A stretch of 43,097 bases of DNA from Neisseria sp. (lineage in GTDB: Bacteria > Pseudomonadota > Gammaproteobacteria > Burkholderiales > Neisseriaceae). Made by a program: the position numbers and the translations under genes. Within the stretch, counting starts at the first letter, position 1. Each line of letters begins with the position of its first letter. The stretch lies in NCBI RefSeq assembly GCF_030530745.1, contig NZ_JAUMUI010000018.1, positions 1 through 43,097 on the forward strand, read 5' to 3'. Below are positions 26,100 to 34,369 of this stretch, in pieces. The notes under the pieces are model-generated. The model was not told the origin of the DNA and searched no databases. It saw only the letters and a list, made by a program, of their open reading frames with translations.

Positions 26100-26996
26100 A
26101 TGGTTACCCCCTCCCCTCCCCCCTCGGACAAACTCGGCTCGGGCTGGATGATTATCGCCGCTGTCGGTTTCACCCTGATGAATTTCTGGGTGAAAGCCGC
26201 CGCGCAAACTTTCGGTTTCGGCGCAGGCGAGCTGGTTTTCTGGCGCATGGGCTTTGCCGCACTGTTTCTCGGCATCACCGCCAAAATGCAGGGCAAAACC
26301 TTCGCTACGCCGCATTGGCGCGCACACCTGAACCGCAGCATTTCCGGCACACTGGGCATGTTTTGCATTTTCTATGCCGTGATGCACCTGCCGCTGGCAA
26401 CCGGCGTAACGCTGGGCTATACCTCTTCGATTTTTTTGGCTGTGTTATCGTTTGTGGTGTTGAAAGAACGGGTGTCGGCCTACACGCTGGCGGTGTTGCT
26501 GCTGGGCTTCGGCGGCGTGGTGCTGCTGCTCAACCCTTCTTTTCAAAGCGGGCAGGAGCTGGCCGCTTTAGTGGGTTTGTGCGGCGGCCTGCTCGCCGGT
26601 TGGGCCTATTTGCAGGTGCGCGAACTTTCGCTCCTGGGCGAGCCGGGCTGGCGGGTGGTGTTTTACCTTTCGCTGGTGGGCATGGCCTTGTCGGCGGTGT
26701 GGACCGGCTTCACCGGCTGGCATCCGCTAACCGCCGCCGCCCTGCCCTATCTGCTCGGCATAGGCGCTTCGGCACTGGTGGCCCAACTGTGCCTGACCCG
26801 CGCCTACAAGGTCGGCAACAAATTCACCGTGGCCTCGCTTTCATATTTAACGGTGGTGTTTTCGTCGCTGGCCGGCGTTTGGTTTTTGGGCGACAAAATC
26901 AGTTGGCAGGAAGCGCTGGGAATGGGTATTATTGTGGCAAGCGGTATTTTAAGCAGCATGAAGCCGTCGTGGCGGCGGCGCCGTAAATCCCCATAA
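26100..26996 (+). CDS. EamA-family (DMT) permease
   Basis: An inner-membrane metabolite exporter of the drug/metabolite transporter superfamily. The 298 residues contain about ten membrane segments in two EamA repeats (about 15-145 and 155-290), with family features such as ELVFWRMGFAALFL, GVTLGYTSSIFLAVLSFVVLKERVSAYTLAVLLLGFGGVVLL and SYLTVVFSSLAGVWFLGDKISWQEALGMGIIVASGIL. The C terminus is basic, placing it inside. The substrate cannot be predicted. The start at 26100 lacks a good ribosome site; Met17 (26148) is the alternative. The next gene begins 17 bases downstream, so they may form an operon. Confidence 0.88.
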   Translation: MVTPSPPPSDKLGSGWMIIAAVGFTLMNFWVKAAAQTFGFGAGELVFWRMGFAALFLGITAKMQGKTFATPHWRAHLNRSISGTLGMFCIFYAVMHLPLATGVTLGYTSSIFLAVLSFVVLKERVSAYTLAVLLLGFGGVVLLLNPSFQSGQELAALVGLCGGLLAGWAYLQVRELSLLGEPGWRVVFYLSLVGMALSAVWTGFTGWHPLTAAALPYLLGIGASALVAQLCLTRAYKVGNKFTVASLSYLTVVFSSLAGVWFLGDKISWQEALGMGIIVASGILSSMKPSWRRRRKSP

Positions 26997-27013
26997 CGCT
27001 AAGGAGTGTCATC

Positions 27014-27370
27014 ATGATTTCCATCAGAGAGCAGGCCTACGGTTTGAATGTGGCGCTGTATAACGAATTTACGCTGGAAGATTTCTACGAATTCGAGCGC
27101 GCCGCTTTGGAATGCACGCAGAAAGTACACCGCCCCGATATGCTGCTTGATTTAACCATGCTGAAAGACTTCACCATCGATATGGCGGTGGAACAGCTCA
27201 AATTCATGCGCGAACACGAAAACGATTTCGGCCGCATCGCCATCGTGGTTGACGATGTTTGGATCAAACTCGGCACCCGCCTCTCCAGCCTGATCACCCA
27301 GCAGCACCCGAAATATTTCGATGATGCCGCATCCGCGCAGGCTTGGCTGCAGGAAGCGCAACCGGCATAA
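27014..27370 (+). CDS. SpoIIAA-like (STAS) protein
   Basis: A 118-residue soluble protein with the alternating beta/alpha pattern of the SpoIIAA-like/STAS family. The hallmark LLDLTMLKDFTIDMAVEQLKFMREH...FGRIAIVVDDVWIKL sits in the middle, followed by YFDDAASAQAWLQE at the end. Members are found as small cytoplasmic proteins of unresolved role, some lipid-binding. AAGGAG lies 9 bases before the ATG. It is between the permease and the RpfF-like gene; an inverted-DUS terminator follows. Confidence 0.8.
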   Translation: MISIREQAYGLNVALYNEFTLEDFYEFERAALECTQKVHRPDMLLDLTMLKDFTIDMAVEQLKFMREHENDFGRIAIVVDDVWIKLGTRLSSLITQQHPKYFDDAASAQAWLQEAQPA

Positions 27371-27388
27371 CCCGCCTTGAAAAACAAC

Positions 27389-27437
27389 AGGCCGTCTGAA
27401 ACGCCAACCATGGTTTCAGACGGCCTTAAGTATTTTT
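27389..27437 (+). terminator. Inverted-DUS terminator
   Basis: AGGCCGTCTGAAAC (27389-27402) pairs with GTTTCAGACGGCCT (27413-27426), followed by TATTTTTG. It ends the permease/STAS unit. Confidence 0.85.
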
Positions 27438-27546
27438 GCCAAGGTTTTTGCTTTTCACCTGTGAAACATGCCGGAACTTTTACCGTTATAAAACATCAGT
27501 AACTGTCAGGCAGACCGTTATAGCCGTCAAAAACAAAGGAAAAAAC

Positions 27547-28371
27547 ATGGATAAAACCTACCCGCACATGCAGGTTGAATACGAGCCGCAACACAAAGCC
27601 GCCTGGGTGGCGATGGCGGCGCAACCCGTGCCGTGCTTCACGCAAACGCTGCTGCACAGCCTGCTGGCGTATTTCGGCGACGTGCGTGCCGAAATCGATG
27701 CGGGCGGCCGCGAATACCGCTATATCGTCGGCACTTCCGGTGTGCCGGGGGTGTATAACCTCGGCGGCGATTTGCGGCTGTTCGCGCAGGCGATCGTGCG
27801 CCGCGACCGCGACACCCTGACGGCCTATGCCGCCGACTGCATCAAAGTACTATATGAAGTGATGACCCACCTTAACCGCGAACTGACCACCATCAATCTG
27901 GTGGAAGGCGATGCGCTGGGCGGCGGTTTCGAAGGCGCGCTGGCAGGCAATGTGCTCATAGCCGAAAAAGGTGCGCGCATGGGGCTGCCCGAAGTGCTGT
28001 TCAACCTTTTTCCCGGCATGGGGGCTTATTCCATGCTGTCGCGCAAAGCGGGCGGCAGCGTAGCCGAAAAAATGATGACGGGCGGCGAAATCTATACTGC
28101 CGAGCAACTTTACGAAATGGGCATAGTGGACATTCTGGCCGAAAAAGGCGGAGGGCGGCAGGAAGTGCTGCGCTATATCGAACGCGCCGAAAAATCCCCC
28201 AACAGCTACCGCGCCATGCGAAAAGTAAAAGATTACTGCAACCCCGTTTCCTACCAAGAGCTGTCAGACATCACCACCATCTGGGTCGATGCCGCACTAA
28301 ACCTGACCGAACGCGATTTGCAGGTTATGTCGCACCTGCTGCACAAACAGGGCAACAAATTCGCCGGATAG
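27547..28371 (+). CDS. RpfF-like crotonase (DSF-family signal synthase homologue)
   Basis: Crotonase-fold enzyme, 274 residues, whose sequence follows RpfF, the enzyme that makes cis-2-unsaturated fatty acid (DSF) signals from acyl-ACP. Matching segments are GVYNLGGDLRLFAQAI (69-84), NLVEGDALGGGFEGALAGNVLIAE (about 117-140), MGLPEVLFNLFPGMGAYSMLSRKAG (145-169), YTAEQLYEMGIVD and TTIWVDAALNL. The two glutamates used by RpfF (Glu141 and Glu161 in Xanthomonas) correspond to Glu129 and Glu149 with the same 20-residue spacing. The start at 27547 has AAAGGA; the longer frame to 27436 lacks similarity. No rpfC, rpfG or rpfR receptor gene lies in the window. A terminator follows, so it is a single-gene unit. 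Confidence 0.85.
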   Translation: MDKTYPHMQVEYEPQHKAAWVAMAAQPVPCFTQTLLHSLLAYFGDVRAEIDAGGREYRYIVGTSGVPGVYNLGGDLRLFAQAIVRRDRDTLTAYAADCIKVLYEVMTHLNRELTTINLVEGDALGGGFEGALAGNVLIAEKGARMGLPEVLFNLFPGMGAYSMLSRKAGGSVAEKMMTGGEIYTAEQLYEMGIVDILAEKGGGRQEVLRYIERAEKSPNSYRAMRKVKDYCNPVSYQELSDITTIWVDAALNLTERDLQVMSHLLHKQGNKFAG

Positions 28372-28395
28372 CGCACCGCCCGAAACCTATTATAG

Positions 28396-28434
28396 AGGCC
28401 GTCTGAAAACCGAAATATTTTCAGACGGCCTTTA
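28396..28434 (+). terminator. Inverted-DUS terminator of the RpfF-like gene
   Basis: AGGCCGTCTGAAAA (28396-28409) and TTTTCAGACGGCCT (28418-28431), then TTT: a 14-bp stem with an 8-base loop. Confidence 0.85.
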
Positions 28435-28479
28435 AACGCTTCCGCATCCCAAACATATAGTCAACCAACCCAAGAAAAT

Positions 28480-28633
28480 AAATTAGACAAAAAGTCCTAT
28501 AAAATTACAAAAAAACAGATAAACAAAAAAATTTGCAGAATTTATTGCCGTTTTGTCTGATTTCTGTATAATCACCGCCATATCCTACCCTACCGAAACA
28601 AAATTAGACAAAGGCATCCCATGCAATTAGACA
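28480..28633 (+). promoter_or_regulatory. Promoter of HTH-leuA with repeated operator-like boxes
   Basis: The core promoter is TTGCCG (28545-28550), 16 bases, TATAAT (28567-28572). The 12-mer AAATTAGACAAA occurs at 28480-28491 and 28601-28612 and, inverted with one change (AAATCAGACAAA), at 28552-28563, exactly between -35 and -10. The 9-mer AATTAGACA occurs again at 28625-28633, just inside the reading frame. Such boxes around one promoter suggest repressor binding; the HTH domain encoded immediately downstream is the obvious candidate. No leucine-codon leader peptide was seen. Confidence 0.65.
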
Positions 28634-30408
28634 TCGACCGTTTAATCGCCTATTTCGGCGGCGTAAACGCGCTGGCCGAAGCCCTGAAAGCGCACGACCC
28701 CGAAAATGCGGCAAGCACGGCGGCCATCTACAAATGGCGCACGCGCGGCTCGCTGCCGCTGGCGCAACTGCAAAAACTCACCGCACTGGCCGAAGCACAG
28801 GGCCGCCCTTTGGATTTAAACGCCTTTTTACAGCAACAAACCACGTTGGAGAAACAAACCATGCCGCAAAACAACCGCGTTATCATTTTCGACACCACCC
28901 TGCGCGACGGCGAACAATCGCCCGGCGCCGCCATGACCAAAGAAGAAAAAATCCGCATCGCCCGCCAATTGGAAAAGCTGGGCGTCGATGTAATCGAAGC
29001 CGGCTTCGCCGCCGCCAGCCCCGGCGATTTCGAAGCTGTGAACGAAATCGCCAAAACGCTGACCCGCGCCACCGTCTGCACACTGGCGCGCGCGGTTGAA
29101 AACGATATCCGCAAAGCAGGCGAGGCAATCGCCCCTGCCGCCAACCGCCGCATCCACACCTTTATCGCCACCAGCCCCATCCACATGGAACACAAGCTGA
29201 AAATGAAGCCGGCCAAAGTGGTGGAGGCCGCCGTTAAGGCCGTGAAAATTGCCAAAGAATACACCGACGACGTCGAATTTTCGTGTGAAGACGCGCTGCG
29301 TTCCGAAATCGGCTTTTTGGCCGAAATCTGCGGCGCCGTAATCGAAGCGGGCGCCACCACCATCAATATCCCCGACACCGTCGGCTATTCGATTCCCCAT
29401 AAAACCGAAGAATTCTTCCGCGAGCTGATTGCCAAAACCCCCGGCAGCGGCAAAGTGGTGTGGTCGGCACACTGCCACAACGATTTGGGGCTGGCCGTCG
29501 CCAACTCGCTGGCCGCATTGAAAGGCGGCGCGCGCCAGGTAGAATGCACCGTAAACGGCCTGGGCGAACGCGCCGGCAACGCATCCATCGAAGAAATCGT
29601 GATGGCGCTGAAAACCCGTAACGACGTTTTCGGTTTGGAAACCGGTATCGACACCACCCAAATCGTGCCCTCTTCCAAACTCGTGTCCACCATCACCGGC
29701 TACCCCGTGCAGCCCAACAAAGCCATCGTCGGCGCCAACGCCTTTGCGCACGAATCGGGCATCCACCAAGACGGCGTGCTCAAGCACCGCGAAACCTATG
29801 AAATCATGTCGGCCGAATCGGTGGGCTGGGCCGCCAACCGCCTGAGTTTGGGCAAACTTTCCGGCCGCAACGCCTTTAAAACCAAACTTGCCGATTTGGG
29901 CATCGAACTGGGCAGCGAAGAAGCCTTAAACGCTGCTTTCGCCCGCTTCAAAGAACTGGCCGACAAAAAACGCGAAATTTTCGACGAAGACCTACACGCG
30001 CTGGTTTCCGACGAAATGCACAGCCTCGCCCAAGATGCCTATAAATTCATTTCGCAGCGCATCACCACCGAAACCGGCGAAGAGCCGCGCGCGCAAATCG
30101 TATTCAGCGTGAAAGGCGAAGAAAAACAGGCAGAAGCCACCGGCTCAGGCCCGGTCGATGCCATTTTCAAAGCCATCGAAAGCGTGGTGAACAGCGGCGC
30201 CGCCCTGCAGATTTATTCGGTGAACGCCGTAACCGAAGGCACCGAAAGCCAGGGCGAAACCTCCGTGCGCCTCGCACGCGGCGGCCGTGTGGTGAACGGC
30301 CAGGGTGCCGACACCGACGTGCTGGCCGCTACCGCCAAAGCCTATCTCTCGGCCTTAAGCAAACTGGAATTCAGCGCCGAAAAAGTGAAAGCGCAAGGCG
30401 ATATCTGA
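28621..30408 (+). CDS. leuA: 2-isopropylmalate synthase with an N-terminal HTH domain
   Basis: LeuA condenses acetyl-CoA with 2-oxoisovalerate, the first committed step of leucine synthesis. Residues 81-595 form a full-length enzyme: [13 protein letters not shown] (90-102, with catalytic Arg95 and metal ligand Asp96), HCHND (284-288, metal-binding His284 and His286), [14 protein letters not shown], and the C-terminal leucine-feedback domain (about 470-595). Residues 1-80 are an in-frame extension with a Cro/YdaS-like helix-turn-helix ([13 protein letters not shown] ... [14 protein letters not shown]). Met81 at 28861 is preceded by TTGGAG, so a separate enzyme-only form may also be made. The frame is uninterrupted across the junction. 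Regulation by the upstream boxes is inferred. Confidence 0.92.
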   Translation: MQLDIDRLIAYFGGVNALAEALKAHDPENAASTAAIYKWRTRGSLPLAQLQKLTALAEAQGRPLDLNAFLQQQTTLEKQTMPQNNRVIIFDTTLRDGEQSPGAAMTKEEKIRIARQLEKLGVDVIEAGFAAASPGDFEAVNEIAKTLTRATVCTLARAVENDIRKAGEAIAPAANRRIHTFIATSPIHMEHKLKMKPAKVVEAAVKAVKIAKEYTDDVEFSCEDALRSEIGFLAEICGAVIEAGATTINIPDTVGYSIPHKTEEFFRELIAKTPGSGKVVWSAHCHNDLGLAVANSLAALKGGARQVECTVNGLGERAGNASIEEIVMALKTRNDVFGLETGIDTTQIVPSSKLVSTITGYPVQPNKAIVGANAFAHESGIHQDGVLKHRETYEIMSAESVGWAANRLSLGKLSGRNAFKTKLADLGIELGSEEALNAAFARFKELADKKREIFDEDLHALVSDEMHSLAQDAYKFISQRITTETGEEPRAQIVFSVKGEEKQAEATGSGPVDAIFKAIESVVNSGAALQIYSVNAVTEGTESQGETSVRLARGGRVVNGQGADTDVLAATAKAYLSALSKLEFSAEKVKAQGDI

Positions 30409-30428
30409 GTGTGAAGGTATATTGAAAA

Positions 30429-30458
30429 CAGGCCGTCTGAAACGTTTCAGACGGCCTG
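30429..30458. terminator. Perfect 30-bp DUS palindrome after leuA
   Basis: CAGGCCGTCTGAAAC followed directly by its inverse gives a fully self-complementary 30-mer without a loop, flanked on the minus side by a T-rich run. It probably terminates both leuA and the convergent aminopeptidase gene. Confidence 0.8.
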
Positions 30459-30484
30459 ATACTTTATAAAAAGATAAAAAGCCG

Positions 30485-30576
30485 GAGACCTTGCAAAATT
30501 CAAATTGCTATCTGATAAAGTAATTTCATCAGCCAGTTATTCCCTCTCCCGCTGGAGAGGGTCAGGGAGAGGGCTT
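30485..30576. repeat. Solo TIR-like repeat and a CTCTCC-type palindrome
   Basis: GAGACCTTGCAAAATT (30485-30500) is a copy of the terminal repeat family of 33-119. CCCTCTCC, CGCTGG, AGAGGGTCAGGGAGAGGG (about 30543-30574) is a pyrimidine/purine-rich inverted repeat of the kind dispersed in many proteobacterial genomes. Confidence 0.5.
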
Positions 30577-30622
30577 GGCGGATTTTAACCAACCGTTTTT
30601 CAAGCGGCAGGCGTTCGGCGGC

Positions 30623-32413
30623 TCAAACCGAAGCGGTACGCTCTTCCAACCACGCCCGCGCCGCGCCTTCCACCAGCGGCAGCAGTTTTTCGCGCACTTT
30701 AGCGTGGTAGCGGTTCAACCATTCGGTTTCGGCGGCCGTCATCAATGCCGTGTCTACCAAACGGGTGTCGATCGGGCACAGGGTAACGGTTTCAAAACAC
30801 AAAAAGCTGCCGAACGCGGTTTCGGCGGGGTTTTCCACCGGTTGGTTGACCACCAGGTTTTCAATGCGTATGCCCCATTGCTGCGGGCGGTAGAGGCCGG
30901 GTTCGTTAGAGCTGAGCATGCCTGCCTTCATGGCGTGGTTGGGATTGGGCGCGGCATGGCAGGAAACTGCCTGCGGCCCTTCGTGCACATTGAGGAAGTA
31001 GCCCACACCATGCCCCGTGCCGTGGCCGTAGTCGCACTGCGCCTGCCACAGGGGCATACGGCATACGGCATCAATCATCGGAGAAGGAAGGTTTTCGGGA
31101 AACACCGCCTGCGCCAGCGCAATATGGGCTTTGAGCACTAATGTGAAGTCGCGTTTTTGCGCGGCGGTGGGCGTGCCGACGGGCATCACGCGGGTGATGT
31201 CGGTGGTGCCGCCCTGATATTGGCCGCCCGAATCAATCAGCAAGAGGCCGTTGCCGCTGATGACAGCATTGGCCTCGGGCGTGGCGCTGTAATGCGGCAG
31301 CGCGCCGTTGGCATTGTAGCCGGCGATGGTGTCGAAACTGGGCGAAACAAAATGCGGGCGGCGGCGGCGGTGCGCCAACAGCAAGGCATCAATGTCCAGC
31401 TCGGTAACGGTTTCACCGTTTGCCAGCTTCTGCTCCAATTCGGCGAAAAAACCGCACAAGGCCGCACCGTCTTGGCGCATGGTTTCTCGGATATGGGCGA
31501 TGTCGGCGGCGGATTTGACCGATTTGAACAGGGTTGAAGGGTTGATGCTTTCCACCAGCCGCACGCTGTCGGGCAGTTGCGCCAAGGTGTTGACCGCCGT
31601 TTTGGCAGGATCGAGCAGCAGGCTGCCTCCAATTTGCGACAAGGCCGCCGCCGCTTCATGATAACCGGCAGTGTCTATATCGGCTTCGGCCAACACGGCG
31701 CGGGCGGCAGGCGTTAAGGCTTCGGGCGCGGCAAACAGCGTGGCCTGATTTTGCCCGATCAGCAGGTAAGACAAAAACACGGGATTAAACGGCACGTCGC
31801 TGCCGCGCAGGTTGGTGAGCCAGGCGGTGTCGTCCAACGAAGAAACCAAGTGGTAATCAGCACCTTTTTCTTGCATAGCCGCGCGCACCCGCGCCAGTTT
31901 TGCCGCAGCGCTTTCGCTCACAAAGACGGCATCGTGCGGGTAAACTGGCGATTGCGGCAGGGCGGCGCGGTTTTCCCAAATGGCGGCGAGAATATCGCCG
32001 CTGTGAACCAGACTGATGCTTTTTGCTGCAAACGCGCTTTCCAACCGGCGCTTGGCCGCCAGCGACAGCATATCGGGCGCCACGCCCACACAGGCGTTTT
32101 CATGCAGGCTTTCGGCCAAATCTTCCACATGGGTTTTGCCGAAACCGAGCTTTTGCAGAGTGATGCCGCTGCCGGCAAGCTGCTCTGCAGCCTGTTCCCA
32201 ATAGCGGCTGTCCGTCCACAAATCGGTGCTGTCCTTTTTCACCACCAGCGTACCGGCCGAACCGGTAAAGCCGGAAACATACGCCCGCGCCTGCCAGTGC
32301 TGCGGCAGGTATTCCGACAAATGCGGGTCGGCCGAGGGGATAATCCACGCATCTAACTTTTGCGTGTCCATGGCTTGGCGAAGGGCGGCCAAACGTTGGG
32401 AAGGCTTATTCAT
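30623..32413 (-). CDS. M24-family Xaa-Pro aminopeptidase
   Basis: It removes N-terminal residues preceding proline using two metal ions; cytoplasmic, with no signal peptide. The 596 residues are arranged as in the long aminopeptidase P type: two creatinase-N domains (about 1-310) and the pita-bread catalytic domain (about 320-540). Metal ligands are visible in DSGGQYQGGTTD (two Asp), GHGTGHGVG (His), SSNEPG (Glu) and IRIENL (Glu). The C-terminal segment (DTRLVDTALMTAAETEWLNRYHAKV) is typical of the long form. GGAGGA precedes the start. Convergent with leuA. Confidence 0.93.
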   Translation of the reverse strand: MNKPSQRLAALRQAMDTQKLDAWIIPSADPHLSEYLPQHWQARAYVSGFTGSAGTLVVKKDSTDLWTDSRYWEQAAEQLAGSGITLQKLGFGKTHVEDLAESLHENACVGVAPDMLSLAAKRRLESAFAAKSISLVHSGDILAAIWENRAALPQSPVYPHDAVFVSESAAAKLARVRAAMQEKGADYHLVSSLDDTAWLTNLRGSDVPFNPVFLSYLLIGQNQATLFAAPEALTPAARAVLAEADIDTAGYHEAAAALSQIGGSLLLDPAKTAVNTLAQLPDSVRLVESINPSTLFKSVKSAADIAHIRETMRQDGAALCGFFAELEQKLANGETVTELDIDALLLAHRRRRPHFVSPSFDTIAGYNANGALPHYSATPEANAVISGNGLLLIDSGGQYQGGTTDITRVMPVGTPTAAQKRDFTLVLKAHIALAQAVFPENLPSPMIDAVCRMPLWQAQCDYGHGTGHGVGYFLNVHEGPQAVSCHAAPNPNHAMKAGMLSSNEPGLYRPQQWGIRIENLVVNQPVENPAETAFGSFLCFETVTLCPIDTRLVDTALMTAAETEWLNRYHAKVREKLLPLVEGAARAWLEERTASV

Positions 32414-32675
32414 GTTGTCCTCCGAAAATATTGATATGCTGCATTATTGTATCGTGAAACAAAACCAATTTGAGACCTTTTCAAAACACCTTAGGAGCTG
32501 TCGGCATTTAACTGGCGAAGCGGTTTTTTGAGGCAAAAAGCGCAGCAAGGTTGGACACCTGCGGGCATTTCAGCTTCGCAAGTCCGCTTCGCTGCCTAAC
32601 GCCGCAGACGGGGATTTTTGACCAAAAACACCGCCGTTGCGTTGTGTCAACAGACCCTAAGGCCGTCTAAAAAAC
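32414..32675. other. Intergenic region with repeat fragments
   Basis: It contains a TIR-like copy GAGACCTTTTCAAAA (32472-32486), the inverted 15-mer shared with 8874-8888 (32572-32586) and a decayed DUS (GCCGTCTAAA near 32661). No gene was found. Confidence 0.55.
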
Positions 32676-33995
32676 CTAACCGCTGATGTCTTCCAAGCTG
32701 CGGCCTTTGGTTTCTTCCCCCAGTAATACAATCACCGCCGCCACCGCCACCAGCACGGCGGTAAACATCACAAAAATCTGTCCGAAACCGTTTTCGCCGC
32801 CCATCATCGCCGCCACCGCCATCGGCGCCACTATACCGCCGATGCGCCCCACCGCGCCCGCCCAGCCCGAGCCGAATGCACGGAAACGCACCGGATAAAG
32901 CTCGGGTGTGTAGGTATAAAGCACGCCCCAAGCGCCCAGATTGAAAAACGACATCCAGCAGCCCCAAAAAACCACCGCCGCCGCCGATGTGCTGTGGCCG
33001 AAGAAATAGGCGCACACCGCACAGGCAAACAGAAAGCCCGCCAGCGTGGCTTTGCGGCCGATTTTTTCCACCAGCACGGCGGCGGCGAAATAGCCGGGCA
33101 GCTGCGCCAGAATCATCACCAACACATACTCAAAGGTTTTCACCACCGTATAGCCCTGCTCCACCAGCAACTTGGGCAGCCAAGTAAAAATGCCGTAATA
33201 CGAAAACACGATGCCGAACCAAATCAGCCACAGCATCAGCGTGCGCCGAGCAAACGGCGGCTGCCAAAGCTGTGCGAAACGCACGTTTTCGCGGGTTTCC
33301 ACGCCCGCCACTTCGGCCGTCTGAACCGCCGGCAACCCCGCTTCGCGCTCTAAGGCGCACACGATTTCATGGGCTTCCCGCACCCTGCCTTTATGAATCA
33401 GATAAGGCACCGATTCGGGCAGCTTTTTTCACACATAAAACGCATAAAACACCGGCAGCGCACCGATTAAAAACGCGCTGTGCCAGCCGTATTGCGGAAT
33501 GAAAAAATACGACACCAGCGCCGCCGCCAGCCAGCCCAGCCCCCAAAAACTCTCAAGCAGCACGATAAACCGCCCGCGCACTTTCGGCGGCGCATATTCG
33601 CTCACCAGCGACACCGCCACGGGAAGCTGCCCGCCCAAGCCGAAGCCCACCCAAAAGCGGAAAAACAGCAGGCTGGCCAAATCCCACGACACTGCGCACA
33701 AACCCGTTGCCACGCTATACAGCAGCATGGTGCCGGCAAACACGTTTTTGCGCCCGATGCGGTCGGCCATCCTACCGCTCAACACCGCCCCCGGCGCCAT
33801 GCCGATAAAGCCGGTGCTGACAATCCAGCCCAACCCTGCGGGCGACAGTTGCCACTCTTCGCCCAAAGTGGCCAGCACAAACGACACCATGCCGGTATCC
33901 ATGGCGTCAAACAGCCAGCCCAAACCGATTAACACCAACAATTTATAGTGAAACCTGCCCACCGGCAGGTTTTGCAGGCGCGAGAGAATATCCAT
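32676..33995 (-). pseudogene. MFS transporter interrupted by one in-frame TGA
   Basis: A major-facilitator permease of about 439 residues. The N-terminal part (33995 to 33432; LLVLIGLGWLFDAMDTGMVSF..., RMADRIGRKNVFAG between spans 2 and 3, RFWVGFGLGGQLPVAVSLVSEY) ends at TGA 33431-33429 after FYAFYV. The next codons continue in the same frame as KKLPESVPYLIHKGR into the C-terminal part, which also has intact MFS features (EKIGRKATLAG, YTPELYPVRFRAFGSGWAGAVGRIGG). A single TGG- or CGA-to-TGA change explains the break. The FDAMDTG and PESVPYL motifs suggest the niacin/aromatic-acid group (NiaP-like), tentative. A DUS variant lies inside at 33314-33325. Confidence 0.85.
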
Positions 33996-34201
33996 GATCC
34001 CTTCCCTTAATTTGGCTTGTGTGCGGCAAACATTTTCCCATATCCAAACCGAACCTCAACCGCTTACACAGCCAGATACCTTTGCAAACCCCCAGATGTG
34101 GATGCAGTTTAAGGCGTAGCAGTGCAGCGGGCGCAGACATAACATAGAGTCAGGTAAGCAAGCGAGCAGCGCACAACGCAGAAATGCGCCGCAGATAGGG
34201 G

Positions 34202-34267
34202 TTTTGCAAAAGCCTCAGCCATTCAATTTAAAGAAAAAATACATCCGCTGCTGAGATCTTTGCAAAA
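34202..34267. repeat. Second, shorter MITE-like element
   Basis: TTTTGCAAAAGCCTCAGC (34202-34219) and inverted GCTGAGATCTTTGCAAAA (34250-34267) repeat the terminal-repeat pattern of the 33-119 element around a different internal sequence. Confidence 0.55.
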
Positions 34268-34274
34268 TTTATTT

Positions 34275-34312
34275 AGGCCGTCTGAAAATACGGTTTCAGA
34301 CGGCCTTATTTT
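34275..34312. terminator. Inverted-DUS terminator
   Basis: AGGCCGTCTGAAA (34275-34287) and TTTCAGACGGCCT (34294-34306) followed by TATTTTT on the plus side. On the minus side it lies downstream of the HAD phosphatase gene. Confidence 0.8.
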
Positions 34313-34369
34313 TGCCAAACCCTTAGCGGTTTTTCAAACACCCGCAACGCGCCCGCAGCGGGACAATAA

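Larger units (their letters stand above)
33996..34369. other. Repeat-rich intergenic region
   Basis: This 374-bp stretch has no convincing gene. It contains CCTTTGCAAACCCC (near 34079-34092), inverse-like GGGGTTTTGCAAAAG (near 34198-34212), the short MITE-like element 34202-34267 and the DUS hairpin 34275-34306. The bases just upstream of 33995 would carry the transporter promoter, which I could not define. Confidence 0.55.

Noticed and set aside
28828-29787. A 319-codon open frame opposite leuA
   Set aside because: It is antisense to strongly conserved LeuA coding sequence, with the same Phe/Gly/Val-rich shadow composition.
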